Notes: a model not told the origin generated them from the letters alone. A stretch of 64,000 nucleotides of DNA from Streptomyces sp. NBC_01788 (GCF_035917575.1 NZ_CP109090.1:6510001-6574000), one strand, 5' to 3'. Positions 24,167 through 31,661 are shown, counted from the stretch's first letter. Translations and numbers: made by a program.

Positions 24167-25117
24167 ATGGCACGCATGCCCGGCGCCACTCAGCGCCTCA
24201 TCTCGATCAACTACACCAAGGGTGGCCAGTCGTCCGTGCGGGGCGTCGTCGTCCACATCATGGATGGCAGCTACGCCGGTACGGACTCCTGGTTTCGCAA
24301 CCACCCCGAGGCGAAGGCGTCAGCGCACTTCGGCACCAGCCGCGTCGGCGACCTGTGCCAGTGGGTCGACACAGCCGACCGCGCGTGGGCCCAAGCAGAC
24401 GGCAACTCCAACTGGCTCAGCGTTGAGAACGAGGGCCGCGGCGGCGAAGACCTCACCTCCGCCCAACTCGACCGCAACGCGCAGGTACTCGCATGGGCGC
24501 ACAAGACGCACGGCGTGCCGCTCCAGGTGACCAACGACCCGAACGGGAAGGGTCTCGGCTACCACGCGATGGGCGCGAAGGCGTGGGGCAACCACCCGTC
24601 GTGCCCGGGCGCCCGCGTCGTGGCGCAGCTCGCCGAAATCGTCACCCGCGCGAAGAAGATCGCCGGGGCTGCGTCGGGCGGCACGACCTACACCGTGAAG
24701 GCCGGGGACACCCTGACCTCGATCGCCAAGGCGCACAGCACGACCGTGGCCGAACTGGTGGCGGTCAACGGTCTCAAGGACCCGAACCACATCTCGGTCG
24801 GCCAGGTCCTCAAGCTGCCCGGAGCGTCGAAGCCAGTTCCGCCGGCACCGGCTCCGTACACGCCGCCCCCGTTCCCCGCAGGCCTCGCCCCCAACAAGGC
24901 CAAGCCGTCAGCCCGTGGCCTTCAGCGCGCGCTCAAGGCCGCCGGGTTCATGCCCAAGACGGTCGCGGAGGCCGACAACTACGGCCCGCAGACGCAGAAG
25001 GGGGTGGCCGCGTTCCACAACGCCCACCCGCAGTTCCGGGCCAAGGGCGTGTCCTACGACCCGGCGATCGGCCCGCAGGGCTGGGCTGCGCTGCACCGTC
25101 TCGCCTACGGCAAGTAG
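24167..25117 (+). CDS. Endolysin: N-acetylmuramoyl-L-alanine amidase with LysM and wall-binding domain
   Basis: 316 residues. The catalytic Amidase_2/PGRP domain spans about 1-165: VVVHIMDG with zinc-binding His30, ASAHFG, and GNHPSCPG with further ligands. A LysM motif follows at about 179-224 (TYTVKAGDTLTSIAKAHSTT ... VGQVLKLPG). After a Pro-rich linker, residues 245-316 form a peptidoglycan-binding-like helical domain (ARGLQRALKAAGFMP, NYGPQTQKGVAAFH). There is no signal peptide, so release depends on the holins downstream. ATG 24167 follows TGGAGG. Confidence 0.9.
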   Translation: MARMPGATQRLISINYTKGGQSSVRGVVVHIMDGSYAGTDSWFRNHPEAKASAHFGTSRVGDLCQWVDTADRAWAQADGNSNWLSVENEGRGGEDLTSAQLDRNAQVLAWAHKTHGVPLQVTNDPNGKGLGYHAMGAKAWGNHPSCPGARVVAQLAEIVTRAKKIAGAASGGTTYTVKAGDTLTSIAKAHSTTVAELVAVNGLKDPNHISVGQVLKLPGASKPVPPAPAPYTPPPFPAGLAPNKAKPSARGLQRALKAAGFMPKTVAEADNYGPQTQKGVAAFHNAHPQFRAKGVSYDPAIGPQGWAALHRLAYGK

Positions 25118-25135
25118 CCCACCACCAGAGGGGAA

Positions 25136-25375
25136 ATGAAACCCATGCTGACTCGTGCTTTCTGGGAGGCCAGCGCCGAGCGGGCGGTGCGCACTTTCGC
25201 CCAGTCCACGCTGGCCGTGCTCGGGGCCGGCTCGTTCGGGCTGCTCGATGCGCCGTGGCAGGCGGCGTTGAGTACCGGCGGGTTCGCCGCGGTGCTCGCC
25301 GTGCTCACCGCCGTGGCGACCAGCGGCGGTAGCGAAGGGCCGGGCCTCACCGAGACCGTGACCAAGGACCGCTGA
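25136..25375 (+). CDS. Holin-like membrane protein
   Basis: 79 residues, with two hydrophobic segments at about 23-37 and 43-64 and a charged C-terminus (ETVTKDR). Such small two-span proteins directly after the endolysin are typical actinophage holins. There are two possible starts: ATG 25136, two bases after GAGGGG, and ATG 25145, about 11 bases after it. A two-start arrangement is known for holin/antiholin control, but here it may be accidental. Confidence 0.7.
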   Translation: MKPMLTRAFWEASAERAVRTFAQSTLAVLGAGSFGLLDAPWQAALSTGGFAAVLAVLTAVATSGGSEGPGLTETVTKDR

Positions 25376-25692
25376 TGACCGCGGCCCCGGACCCGACGAC
25401 CAACGTCGCAGTGGAGCTGGCGCAGCTACGAGGGGAGATCAACACGGGGCTGGAGAACATCAAGGGCACGCTGGGCATCCTCGTCGAGCGCACCACGCGA
25501 ACCGATGCGGATGTCCGCCAGCTGCGCGCCGACATGGAAGAGGAGCTCAAGAAGATCCGTGAGGAGCAGCTGAAGCCGCTTCGGGACGAGGTGGAAGCCC
25601 TGAAGCAGGCCCGCTGGCCGCTCGCTCAGCTCGGCGCCCTGGTCGGCGTGGCTGGCCTGGCGGCCGCGGTCGTCGCCTTCTTCATCCACTGA
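25375..25692 (+). CDS. Second lysis protein: coiled coil plus C-terminal membrane anchor
   Basis: 105 residues, start overlapping the stop of the holin (TGATG). Residues 10-75 form a charged coiled coil (LRADMEEELKKIREEQLKPL). Residues about 82-103 are one transmembrane segment ending in FFIH. This resembles small phage proteins encoded after the holin, thought to be a second holin or membrane-disrupting accessory. It is the last gene before the strong terminator. Confidence 0.65.
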   Translation: MTAAPDPTTNVAVELAQLRGEINTGLENIKGTLGILVERTTRTDADVRQLRADMEEELKKIREEQLKPLRDEVEALKQARWPLAQLGALVGVAGLAAAVVAFFIH

Positions 25693-25733
25693 CCTGGCCG
25701 CACCTGCTACAGACGGCTACAGATCGTCTACTG

Positions 25734-25761
25734 GCCCCCGTCGCCTCCGGGCGGCGGGGGC
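25734..25761 (+). terminator. Strong stem-loop ending the late operon
   Basis: A 12-bp stem (GCCCCCGTCGCC / GGCGGCGGGGGC, one T-G wobble) with a 4-nt loop, followed by TTCGTC. It closes the long + strand late transcript. Confidence 0.75.
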
Positions 25762-25768
25762 TTCGTCA

Positions 25769-25794
25769 TGTCCTGAGGCTTGTGTTTCAGGACA
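25769..25794. promoter_or_regulatory. 8-bp inverted repeat, possible operator
   Basis: TGTCCTGA (25769-25776) and TCAGGACA (25787-25794), 10-nt spacer. It lies between the late terminator and the HAD gene and is spaced like a dimeric regulator site. The rest of the 320-bp gap 25693-26012 holds only the hairpin at 25911. Confidence 0.4.
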
Positions 25795-25910
25795 CCATGG
25801 CGCATTGTGGGCGTTCCACCGCCTCACCGGTGCTCTCCGCAAGGGGTCCGGCGCCTCCCGGGGGCGGTGGTCGGCCCCCTTCGATCCCCCCGGGTGGAAG
25901 TGGCGCCACC

Positions 25911-25939
25911 GCCTCTGCTGTTTCATCAACAGCAGAGGC
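25911..25939. terminator. 12-bp perfect stem-loop upstream of the HAD gene
   Basis: Arms GCCTCTGCTGTT and AACAGCAGAGGC with loop tcatc. It is too stable to be chance. It could be a terminator, attenuator or operator for the HAD hydrolase 74 bp downstream. Confidence 0.55.
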
Positions 25940-26012
25940 TCACTTCTGTCAGGACTTCCACGCTGCTGGACTGGCCACTCGGTGTCAGGGCTGCGGGCCT
26001 AGGCTTCCAGGC

Positions 26013-26654
26013 GTGATTGAGACCATCGTGTTCGACATCGGCGAGACGATCACCCGCGACGACCGATACTGGGCTTCCTGGGCCGACTGGCTGGACGTCC
26101 CCCGGCACACCCTCTCCGCCCTTGTAGGAGCAGTCGTCGCCCGAGGGCAAGACAACGCCGAAGCCCTCCGCCTCGTCAGACCGGGCATCGACGTCGCTGC
26201 CGAGTACCAGGCCCGCGAAGCCGCCGGCCGAGGCGAGTACCTGGACGAGAGCGACCTCTACCACGATGTGCGCCCTGCCCTGACCGCGCTGCACGAGCTC
26301 GGGGCGCGTCTGGTCATCGCTGGGAATCAGACACCCCGGGCCGGTGAACTGCTGCGCGGTCTGGGCCTCCCTGCAGACCTCATCGTCACCTCGGGGGAGT
26401 GGGGGGTCGCCAAGCCGCAGCCGGAGTTCTTCGAGCGGGTACTGGATGTCACGCAGGCAGCACCGAGCGCAACCCTCTACGTCGGCGACCACCCGGCCAA
26501 CGACATCTTCCCGGCGAAGGCCGCAGGTCTGCGCGCAGCGCTGATCCGTCGTGGCCCGTGGGGGCACCTGTGGGCGGATACTCCCGACGTCGTGAAGGCG
26601 GCCGACTGGCGGATCGACAGCCTCACCGAGCTGACCGCCGTCCTCGACCGCTGA
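26013..26654 (+). CDS. HAD-family hydrolase
   Basis: 213 residues from GTG 26013. The longer open frame (from 25782) crosses the hairpin and lacks protein character. Motif I is VFDIGET (nucleophile Asp near residue 7; the second Asp of DxDxT is replaced by Gly). Motif II is the IAGNQT region, motif III Lys in KPQPEFF, motif IV VGDHPANDI. A helical cap lies at about residues 15-95. Substrates could be small phosphate esters; the altered motif I may affect acid-base catalysis. It stands alone between hairpins and precedes the XRE regulator. Cargo of the phage arm or of an adjoining island. Confidence 0.85.
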   Translation: MIETIVFDIGETITRDDRYWASWADWLDVPRHTLSALVGAVVARGQDNAEALRLVRPGIDVAAEYQAREAAGRGEYLDESDLYHDVRPALTALHELGARLVIAGNQTPRAGELLRGLGLPADLIVTSGEWGVAKPQPEFFERVLDVTQAAPSATLYVGDHPANDIFPAKAAGLRAALIRRGPWGHLWADTPDVVKAADWRIDSLTELTAVLDR

Positions 26655-26662
26655 TGGTGTGA

Positions 26663-26698
26663 AACGGCCCCACGAGCCCGGGGGTTGGTGGGGCCGTT
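26663..26698 (+). terminator. 11-bp perfect stem-loop after the HAD gene
   Basis: Arms AACGGCCCCAC and GTGGGGCCGTT with a 14-nt loop, 8 bp after the HAD stop. Confidence 0.65.
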
Positions 26699-26703
26699 CA
26701 GGT

Positions 26704-26716
26704 ACACGCGACGTGT
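26704..26716. promoter_or_regulatory. Short palindrome in the XRE regulator promoter region
   Basis: ACACG-CGA-CGTGT, nested inside GGTAC...GTACC arms (26701-26728). It is 46 bp before the regulator start and suitable for autoregulation. Inference only. Confidence 0.3.
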
Positions 26717-26761
26717 AGACGCGGGTACCGTTCGGAGTGGACGCACCGAACTGGAGCCAGT

Positions 26762-27949
26762 ATGCCCGCACATGCCGACGACGGCGTAGGCAGGCGCATC
26801 GCCTACTACCGCAGCGTCGTACGCCCGAAGATGACACAGCAGCAGCTCGCCGACATGGCCTGTGTCTCGCTCGGCACTATCCGCAAGATCGAGCGCGGTG
26901 AGCGAGGCGTCACCGACGCCACCCTGGAAGCCATCGCGGACGCCCTCGGTGTCGACCCGAGCCGTCTGCGCACCGATCGCGACGCCACACCTACCCGAGT
27001 CCACGACGCACTTCCCGCGCTCTCTGCAGCGATCGCCACCTATGACCTTCCCGAGGACGGTCCTGTCCGACCCCTGCACGAGCTGCGGACAGCGGTCGAA
27101 GAAACCGTCCGGTGGCGAGTCGCCGCTCAGTACACGCGGATCGTCCGTGTGCTCCCCGATCTGCTGACCGAGCTCGCCCGCGCCTACCACTCGGCCCCGA
27201 CGGAAGACCGAGCCGAACTCGCGGGCCTCCTCGTCAAGGCGTACCGCTCCGCTGACGCTGTCGCCTACAAGTTCGGATCCCGGGACCTGTCCGCCCGCCT
27301 GATCGACCTGATGCGGTGGGCCGTCCCCGAGGCCAACGACCCCACACTGACCGCATCCGTCGCCTACGTGCGCACCGAGACATTCTTCGCTGCTCGCGCC
27401 CACACGGCTGGCCTACGAGCACTGGAGCAGGCGCTGGACGCCGCACCTGCTCCAGCGGCCACACCCGCCATCGCGGCACGAGGCGCGCTCCACATGCGGG
27501 CGGCCGTCATCGCAGGTCGGGACCACGACAACTCAGCCGCGGCTCACCACCTGGACGAAGCCCGTGCGCTGGCCGACCAAGTCCCCGAAGACGTCTACTG
27601 CGGAACCGCCTTCGGCCCTGACTCAGTGCGCATTCATGAGGTGTCGGTCGCCGTCAGCCTCGGAGACGCCCACATCGGCCGCGCGCTGGACCTCGCCACC
27701 GAGTGGAAGCCCCCCAAGGACCTGCCGGCGGAACGCCGGAGCGGCTTCTACATCGAACTCGCCCGCGCCCAGCTCTGGACTGGCCTGGCAGACGACGCCT
27801 TCGAGTCTCTGAAGGTCGCCCGGCACATCGCGCCACAGCACACCCGTGAGCACCCGTGGGTCCGCGAGGACGCCGCGACACTGCGCCGCCTGAAGCGCGC
27901 CGACTCCGAGACCCTCACCAACTTCGCCGAGTGGTGCGCCGCCACCTGA
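26762..27949 (+). CDS. XRE-family regulator with C-terminal TPR-like helices
   Basis: 395 residues. The HTH covers about residues 10-68 (QQQLADMACVSLGTIRKIER, DATLEAIADALGVDP). From about 100 to the end helical repeats follow, with TPR-like spacing (AALHMRAAVIAGRDHDNSAA-type segments, YIELARAQLWTGLADDAFES). Regulators with this architecture are common in Streptomyces beside small accessory and RiPP genes. Here it heads a same-strand series leading to the graspetide operon. The ligand of the helical part is unknown; a small peptide or protein partner is usual for HTH-TPR proteins. Confidence 0.8.
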   Translation: MPAHADDGVGRRIAYYRSVVRPKMTQQQLADMACVSLGTIRKIERGERGVTDATLEAIADALGVDPSRLRTDRDATPTRVHDALPALSAAIATYDLPEDGPVRPLHELRTAVEETVRWRVAAQYTRIVRVLPDLLTELARAYHSAPTEDRAELAGLLVKAYRSADAVAYKFGSRDLSARLIDLMRWAVPEANDPTLTASVAYVRTETFFAARAHTAGLRALEQALDAAPAPAATPAIAARGALHMRAAVIAGRDHDNSAAAHHLDEARALADQVPEDVYCGTAFGPDSVRIHEVSVAVSLGDAHIGRALDLATEWKPPKDLPAERRSGFYIELARAQLWTGLADDAFESLKVARHIAPQHTREHPWVREDAATLRRLKRADSETLTNFAEWCAAT

Positions 27950-27964
27950 GCGAGCTACCCCAAC

Positions 27965-27981
27965 TACCCCTCGCTGGGGTA
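27965..27981 (+). terminator. Short stem-loop after the XRE regulator
   Basis: TACCCC-tcgct-GGGGTA, followed by CTTGTTG. An alternative stem, AGCGAG (27949-27954) with CTCGCT (27970-27975), would exclude it, so the two are mutually exclusive folds. Confidence 0.45.
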
Positions 27982-28004
27982 CTTGTTGCCCATTCGAGCC
28001 CCCA

Positions 28005-28037
28005 CCATCTGCTGCACGCGTAGGAACCAGCAGATGG
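28005..28037. promoter_or_regulatory. 10-bp perfect inverted repeat before the small-gene series
   Basis: CCATCTGCTG (28005-28014) and CAGCAGATGG (28028-28037), 13-nt spacer, ending 9 bp before the start at 28047. It could be an operator for the XRE regulator, or a leader hairpin that hides the ribosome site. Confidence 0.5.
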
Positions 28038-28046
28038 GAATCGGGG

Positions 28047-28244
28047 ATGCCCAACGCACTCCCGCTCGCGCCCACGGTCATCGACGGGCGCGTGAGCATT
28101 GTCCGCCTGCACGGTGAGGCCTGCTTCGACTGCGGAGCGGTTCACAAGGCCCTGCGCGCGGCTGGACACGTCGTGGTCCGTGGCAGCACTCGCGTGTGGG
28201 AGATCTTCACGTGCGGATGCCGCAGCAAAGGGGCTGCTGCGTGA
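28047..28244 (+). CDS. Small cysteine-containing protein (65 aa)
   Basis: Two pairs of cysteines, CFDC at about residues 26-29 and CGC at about 57-59, could bind a metal ion. The rest is basic and short. Small proteins of this type accompany XRE/TPR regulators in Streptomyces accessory cassettes. The ATG follows TCGGGG. Function not known. Confidence 0.55.
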   Translation: MPNALPLAPTVIDGRVSIVRLHGEACFDCGAVHKALRAAGHVVVRGSTRVWEIFTCGCRSKGAAA

Positions 28245-28332
28245 CCGGTGCACCGAGGATCAGTGGACCCCGGCGGCCGAGCGACCGGCCCCGGGGCGCG
28301 GCCAACGCTCAATCCGGAGAGGGAGCGTCGAC

Positions 28333-28713
28333 ATGAGGAACGCTACAACCCCAGCCCCAGCCACGACAGAGCGGGACGCGTGCCCGCCGGACATCGTCAC
28401 GATGCGCGCCAGCGTCCGCCGGCTGCTCGCTGAGGACGTCGAACCGCCCGCGCCGGACGAGCTGCCCACGCTGGCCTTGCTGCTGCGCGGCCACATCAAC
28501 ACGCTCATCCCGGCCGTGGAAGCCGCCACCCGCAGCCTGCCCAAGAACGACGTGCCCAAGGCCTGCGCGATGGCGTGCGTCGGCGAGGCGCGGATGAGGC
28601 TGCGCATCGGCGACGGGGACAACGACGCCGTCCGCCTTGCCGTGGCCGTCAGGCTGGCCCGCTCAGTGAACGCGCTCGCCGACCACTACGAGAACCTCGG
28701 AGGCCCGCGGTGA
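28333..28713 (+). CDS. DUF6415-like protein
   Basis: 126 residues from ATG 28333, preceded by GGAGAGGGAG. A mostly helical protein (IVTMRASVRRLLAEDVEPPA, TLALLLRGHINTLIPAVEAA, CVGEARMRLRIG) resembling the family annotated, from memory, as DUF6415 natural-product biosynthesis protein. Members occur next to HTH regulators and RiPP or other biosynthetic genes in Streptomyces. No catalytic motif is evident. Its stop overlaps the start of the next gene. Confidence 0.6.
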   Translation: MRNATTPAPATTERDACPPDIVTMRASVRRLLAEDVEPPAPDELPTLALLLRGHINTLIPAVEAATRSLPKNDVPKACAMACVGEARMRLRIGDGDNDAVRLAVAVRLARSVNALADHYENLGGPR

Positions 28714-28916
28714 TCACGGCCGCTCGCCTCTGCCAGGCCTGCCGCGAGGACATCACCGACCCGGACGACGCCGTGTTCCTCGGGCACGAGGAAGGCAACT
28801 CGGGGCCCGGCTGGGACATCTACGCACACCGCGCGCACGTCGACCAGGTGCACCCGGACCCGGTCGCGGAGCGGGCCCTGGCCCGCGTCCTGATCGCGCT
28901 GGCCTTCGAGTCATGA
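28710..28916 (+). CDS. Small hypothetical protein with CxxC motif
   Basis: 68 residues from GTG 28710. CQAC at about residues 8-11 and His-rich middle (AHRAHVDQVHPDP) suggest a metal site of zinc-finger type. It is overlapped at both ends by neighbours, consistent with one transcript: DUF6415-like gene, this gene, the tiny membrane peptide. Confidence 0.55.
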   Translation: MITAARLCQACREDITDPDDAVFLGHEEGNSGPGWDIYAHRAHVDQVHPDPVAERALARVLIALAFES

Positions 28917-28999
28917 GAGCCATCGTCGGCCTGCTCGCCTACGTGATGGCCGTGACCGCCCCCGTCCTCGCCCTGGTGCTGGCGCGGACCCCGCACTGA
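28913..28999 (+). CDS. 28-residue membrane peptide
   Basis: Start in an ATGA overlap with the preceding stop. MRAIVGLLAYVMAVTAP continues into a hydrophobic stretch covering almost the whole peptide and ends in a basic Arg-Thr-Pro-His tail. Translational coupling supports it, but it is so short that chance cannot be excluded. Confidence 0.4.
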   Translation: MRAIVGLLAYVMAVTAPVLALVLARTPH

Positions 29000-29052
29000 C
29001 GCACCCCCATGGCGGCCGCTCCGGGGGACAGGGCCGCACACCCTTTCAAGCC

Positions 29053-29090
29053 CCCGTCCCGCCGGGCCCTGCAAGACCCGGCGAGACGGG
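29053..29090 (+). terminator. Two-part stem-loop in the graspetide leader region
   Basis: Outer arms CCCGTC/GACGGG and inner arms CGCCGGG/CCCGGCG, separated by one mismatch, around a 10-nt loop. It lies 78 bp before the precursor gene. Either it ends the small-gene transcript or acts as an attenuator for the RiPP operon. The gap 29000-29167 also contains the presumed tgmA promoter. Confidence 0.5.
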
Positions 29091-29167
29091 TCACAGCCCC
29101 CTTCGGCCAATACGGCCGCACGCGGGGGGACACCGTTTCAGCGATTCGAGCAAAGGACAGACAACCG

Positions 29168-29461
29168 ATGACAGTTGTGGATGTGCGGGAAGCGTTCCCG
29201 CTCGCGCCCGAGGGCGGGCGCATCCCGCACAGCACCGAGCCCCCGACCGGGCCGGACAGCCGACCGTGGGCCCTGCGCTTCGCCCGCGTCCCCGACGCCA
29301 CGCAGGCGACCGTCCTGCCGCCCGCGGTCTACGACCCGGCCGTGCAGATGTCGGTCGGCCTGTACGACGGGCCGCTGCCGTACATGCAGACCCACAGCCC
29401 GACCATCCCCGACGGCAACGTGAAGAACCCGCCGCCGCTCGACGAGGGCACGAAGGACTGA
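29168..29461 (+). CDS. tgmA: Graspetide (omega-ester RiPP) precursor peptide
   Basis: 97 residues. The ATG follows AAAGGAC at good spacing. A leader-type motif PWALRF (residues 33-38) and the following VYDPAVQ block (54-60) are the conserved features of the ATP-grasp target RiPP family that precedes tgmB. The C-terminal segment after about residue 61 (MQTHSPTIPDGNVK, then PPPLDEGTKD) contains Thr75, Ser77, Thr79 and Thr95 as possible hydroxyl donors and Asp82, Asp92, Glu93 and Asp97 as acceptors for ester crosslinks. At 97 residues it is longer than many graspetide precursors. It is immediately followed by tgmB and tgmC. Confidence 0.85.
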   Translation: MTVVDVREAFPLAPEGGRIPHSTEPPTGPDSRPWALRFARVPDATQATVLPPAVYDPAVQMSVGLYDGPLPYMQTHSPTIPDGNVKNPPPLDEGTKD

Positions 29462-29465
29462 TGCC

Positions 29466-30434
29466 GTGATGCCCGCCGTTCTCGTGATCGCGGCACGCGA
29501 CGACTGGCCCACCGACCGGGTCGTCAAGACGCTCACGGACGGCGGTGCGGAGGTGTTCCGCATGGACACCGCCGAGTTCCCGCAGGACCTCACCCTCGCC
29601 GGGCGCATCGACGCCCGGCGAGGGTGGGCCGGCGGGCTCGCCTCCCCGCACCGTGCCGTCGACCTCGCCGACATCACCGCCGTCTACTACCGCGCCCCGA
29701 ACGCGTTCGCGCTGCCCGCCACCATGTCCGAGCCCGAGAGGCGGTTCGCCGCCGCGCAGGCCCGCTCCGGACTGGGCGGCATCATCACAGCCCTCGACTG
29801 CCGCTGGGTCAGCCATCCGGCGGTCATGTCCCGGGCCGAGTACAAGCCCTTGCAGCTCGCCACCGCGCGCGCCTGCGGGCTCACCATCCCGGCCACCCTC
29901 ATCACCAACAACGCCGACGCCGTCCGGGCGTTCGTCGGCGACGTCGGCGGCCAGGTCGTCTGCAAGCCGGTCGCCTCACCGGTGCTGATCGAAGACGACC
30001 AGCTCAAGACCGTCTACACCCGCCGCCTCACCGAGGGCGACCTTTCCGACCTGCGCGGCATCGACACCACTGCCCACCTGTTCCAGGCCTGGGTCGACAA
30101 GGCCCACGAGGTGCGGCTCACGGTCGTGGGGGAGCGGCTGCTCGCCGCCGAGGTCCACGCGGGAAGCGACGCGGCCCACACCGACTGGCGCAGCGACTAC
30201 GCCTCCCTCACGTACCAGGTCACCGAAGTGCCTGCCGACGTCGCCGACGGCGTGCGACGCTACATGGACCGGCTCGCGCTGCGCTTCGCCGCCATGGACT
30301 TCATCGTCGGCCCCGACCGGCAGTGGACGTTCCTGGAGGCCAACCCGTGCGGGCAGTGGGACTGGATCGAGCACGCCACCGGCCTTCCCATCGCCCAGGC
30401 CATCGCCGACGAGCTGCAAGGAGTGCCCGCATGA
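29466..30434 (+). CDS. tgmB: ATP-grasp ligase for graspetide macrocyclisation
   Basis: 322 residues, GTG 29466 (ATG 29469 possible), 4 bp after the precursor stop. ATP-grasp features: GGQVVCKPVASP with the ATP-binding Lys (about 160), the hinge-like region HLFQAWVDKAHEVRLTVVGE, and C-terminal metal-binding FAAMDFIVGPDRQW...FLEANPCGQW. The N-terminal pre-ATP-grasp domain (1-110) holds DDWPTDRVV and would bind the leader. It activates Asp/Glu side chains as acyl phosphates and joins them to Ser/Thr hydroxyls (or Lys amines). This is the SAV_5884-type maturase family. Confidence 0.92.
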   Translation: MMPAVLVIAARDDWPTDRVVKTLTDGGAEVFRMDTAEFPQDLTLAGRIDARRGWAGGLASPHRAVDLADITAVYYRAPNAFALPATMSEPERRFAAAQARSGLGGIITALDCRWVSHPAVMSRAEYKPLQLATARACGLTIPATLITNNADAVRAFVGDVGGQVVCKPVASPVLIEDDQLKTVYTRRLTEGDLSDLRGIDTTAHLFQAWVDKAHEVRLTVVGERLLAAEVHAGSDAAHTDWRSDYASLTYQVTEVPADVADGVRRYMDRLALRFAAMDFIVGPDRQWTFLEANPCGQWDWIEHATGLPIAQAIADELQGVPA

Positions 30435-31606
30435 CCCTCCCCGTCGACACGGCCCGCCCGCACATGCTGGACCTCGCCGGCGAGCTGACCAAGACCGGCG
30501 CCGTCCGCACCGCCCCGTGGGCCGAGGCGTTCGCGAGCACCCCGCGGCACCTGTTCGTCCCTCAGTGGCTGGAGCAGGAGACCAACGACCGGGGCATCAC
30601 CGTGTGGCGTCACCGGCACGCCTCCGATGAGGGCGCCCTCGCCGCCGTCTACCGCGACGTGACGCTCGTGACGGCCCTGGACCCCGCGACCGCCGAGCAG
30701 GTCGACGACACCGCATGGACGGGCATCCCCACCTCGTCCAGCACGCTGCCGAGCCTCATGGCCGGCATGCTCGAGGACCTGGCGGTGGACGACGGACACA
30801 AGGTCTGGGAGATCGGCACCGGCACCGGCTACAACGCCGCCCTGCTGTGCGCCCGCCTCGGTGACGCCTTCGTCCACTCCAGCGACGTCGACCCCGAGCT
30901 GCTCCAGACCGCGCGGGAACGCCTCGCGGGCCTCGGCCACCGGCCGCACCTCGCCGCCGGCGACGCACGCGGCGGCTACCCGAACGACATCGTCTTCGAC
31001 CGCGTCATCGCGACCTGCTCGGTTCCGTCGATCCCGGCCGCCTGGATCGCGCAGACACGACCCGGTGGCGTCATCGTTGCCGACGTCGCGCTCGGCATCG
31101 AGGGGGGCCTCGTACAGCTCGCCGTGGACAAGGAAGGAGGCGCCGCAGGCGCCTTCACAACGACGGCGGGCCGCTTCATGCCCGCGCGCGGCGAGGCCCG
31201 CACCTACCCGACGTCGCCGCGGTCCGAACGCGCGCCGGATGCCGGACGCCGGCCGACCACGCTCACCGCGGCCGACATCCGCGCCCACTACCCGCTGCGC
31301 CTGGTCCTGGCCCTGCATCTGCCAGGCGTGGAGCTCGTCTACCACGTCGACGAGGCCGGCGTGATGGCGCTCCAGCTCCAGGACCGTGACGGGGCGTGGG
31401 CTCGCGTCCCGCTTGCCGGCGACGACACCGGCACGGTCTGCTACGGCGGTGACGGCGAGCTGTGGAGGCAGGCGGAAGCCGCCTGGGACTGGTGGAACAG
31501 GGCGGGCCGCCCCGCCCAGGACCGGTTCGGCTACGCCCGGGACACCGACGGTGTCACCCAAGCCTGGTACGAGCCGGACGGAACACGCTGGAACCTGCCC
31601 GGCTGA
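30431..31606 (+). CDS. tgmC: PIMT-like methyltransferase of the graspetide system
   Basis: 391 residues, ATGA overlap with tgmB. SAM-binding motif I is WEIGTGTGYNAALL (about residues 120-133). N-terminal TPRHLFVP and TSSSTLPSLMAGMLE are hallmarks of protein L-isoaspartate methyltransferases. The C-terminal extension (about 240-391; TLTAADIRAHYPLRLVLALH ... WYEPDGTRWNLPG) is typical of the RiPP-associated family rather than housekeeping Pcm, which is about 210-230 residues. In characterised graspetides such enzymes methylate an Asp of the cyclised peptide, giving aspartimide. Product chemistry here is unverified. Confidence 0.9.
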   Translation: MTLPVDTARPHMLDLAGELTKTGAVRTAPWAEAFASTPRHLFVPQWLEQETNDRGITVWRHRHASDEGALAAVYRDVTLVTALDPATAEQVDDTAWTGIPTSSSTLPSLMAGMLEDLAVDDGHKVWEIGTGTGYNAALLCARLGDAFVHSSDVDPELLQTARERLAGLGHRPHLAAGDARGGYPNDIVFDRVIATCSVPSIPAAWIAQTRPGGVIVADVALGIEGGLVQLAVDKEGGAAGAFTTTAGRFMPARGEARTYPTSPRSERAPDAGRRPTTLTAADIRAHYPLRLVLALHLPGVELVYHVDEAGVMALQLQDRDGAWARVPLAGDDTGTVCYGGDGELWRQAEAAWDWWNRAGRPAQDRFGYARDTDGVTQAWYEPDGTRWNLPG

Positions 31607-31619
31607 TCGCCCCATGACC

Positions 31620-31661
31620 GGCCCCGCTCGTCCGCTTCCCCCGTGGCGGATGGGCGGGGCC
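31620..31661. terminator. Bidirectional stem-loop between tgmC and the XRE repressor
   Basis: Outer arms GGCCCCGC/GCGGGGCC and inner TCCGC/GCGGA; followed by TTCCCCT. It stands between convergent genes. Confidence 0.7.

Noticed and set aside
25696..25730. CTACAGA direct repeats as a phage attachment core
   Set aside because: Short, imperfect and not next to a tRNA or broken gene; the junction at 32.28 kb is better supported.
30431..31606. Housekeeping protein L-isoaspartate methyltransferase
   Set aside because: Length of 391 with a special C-terminal domain and overlap with tgmB indicate the RiPP-associated form.
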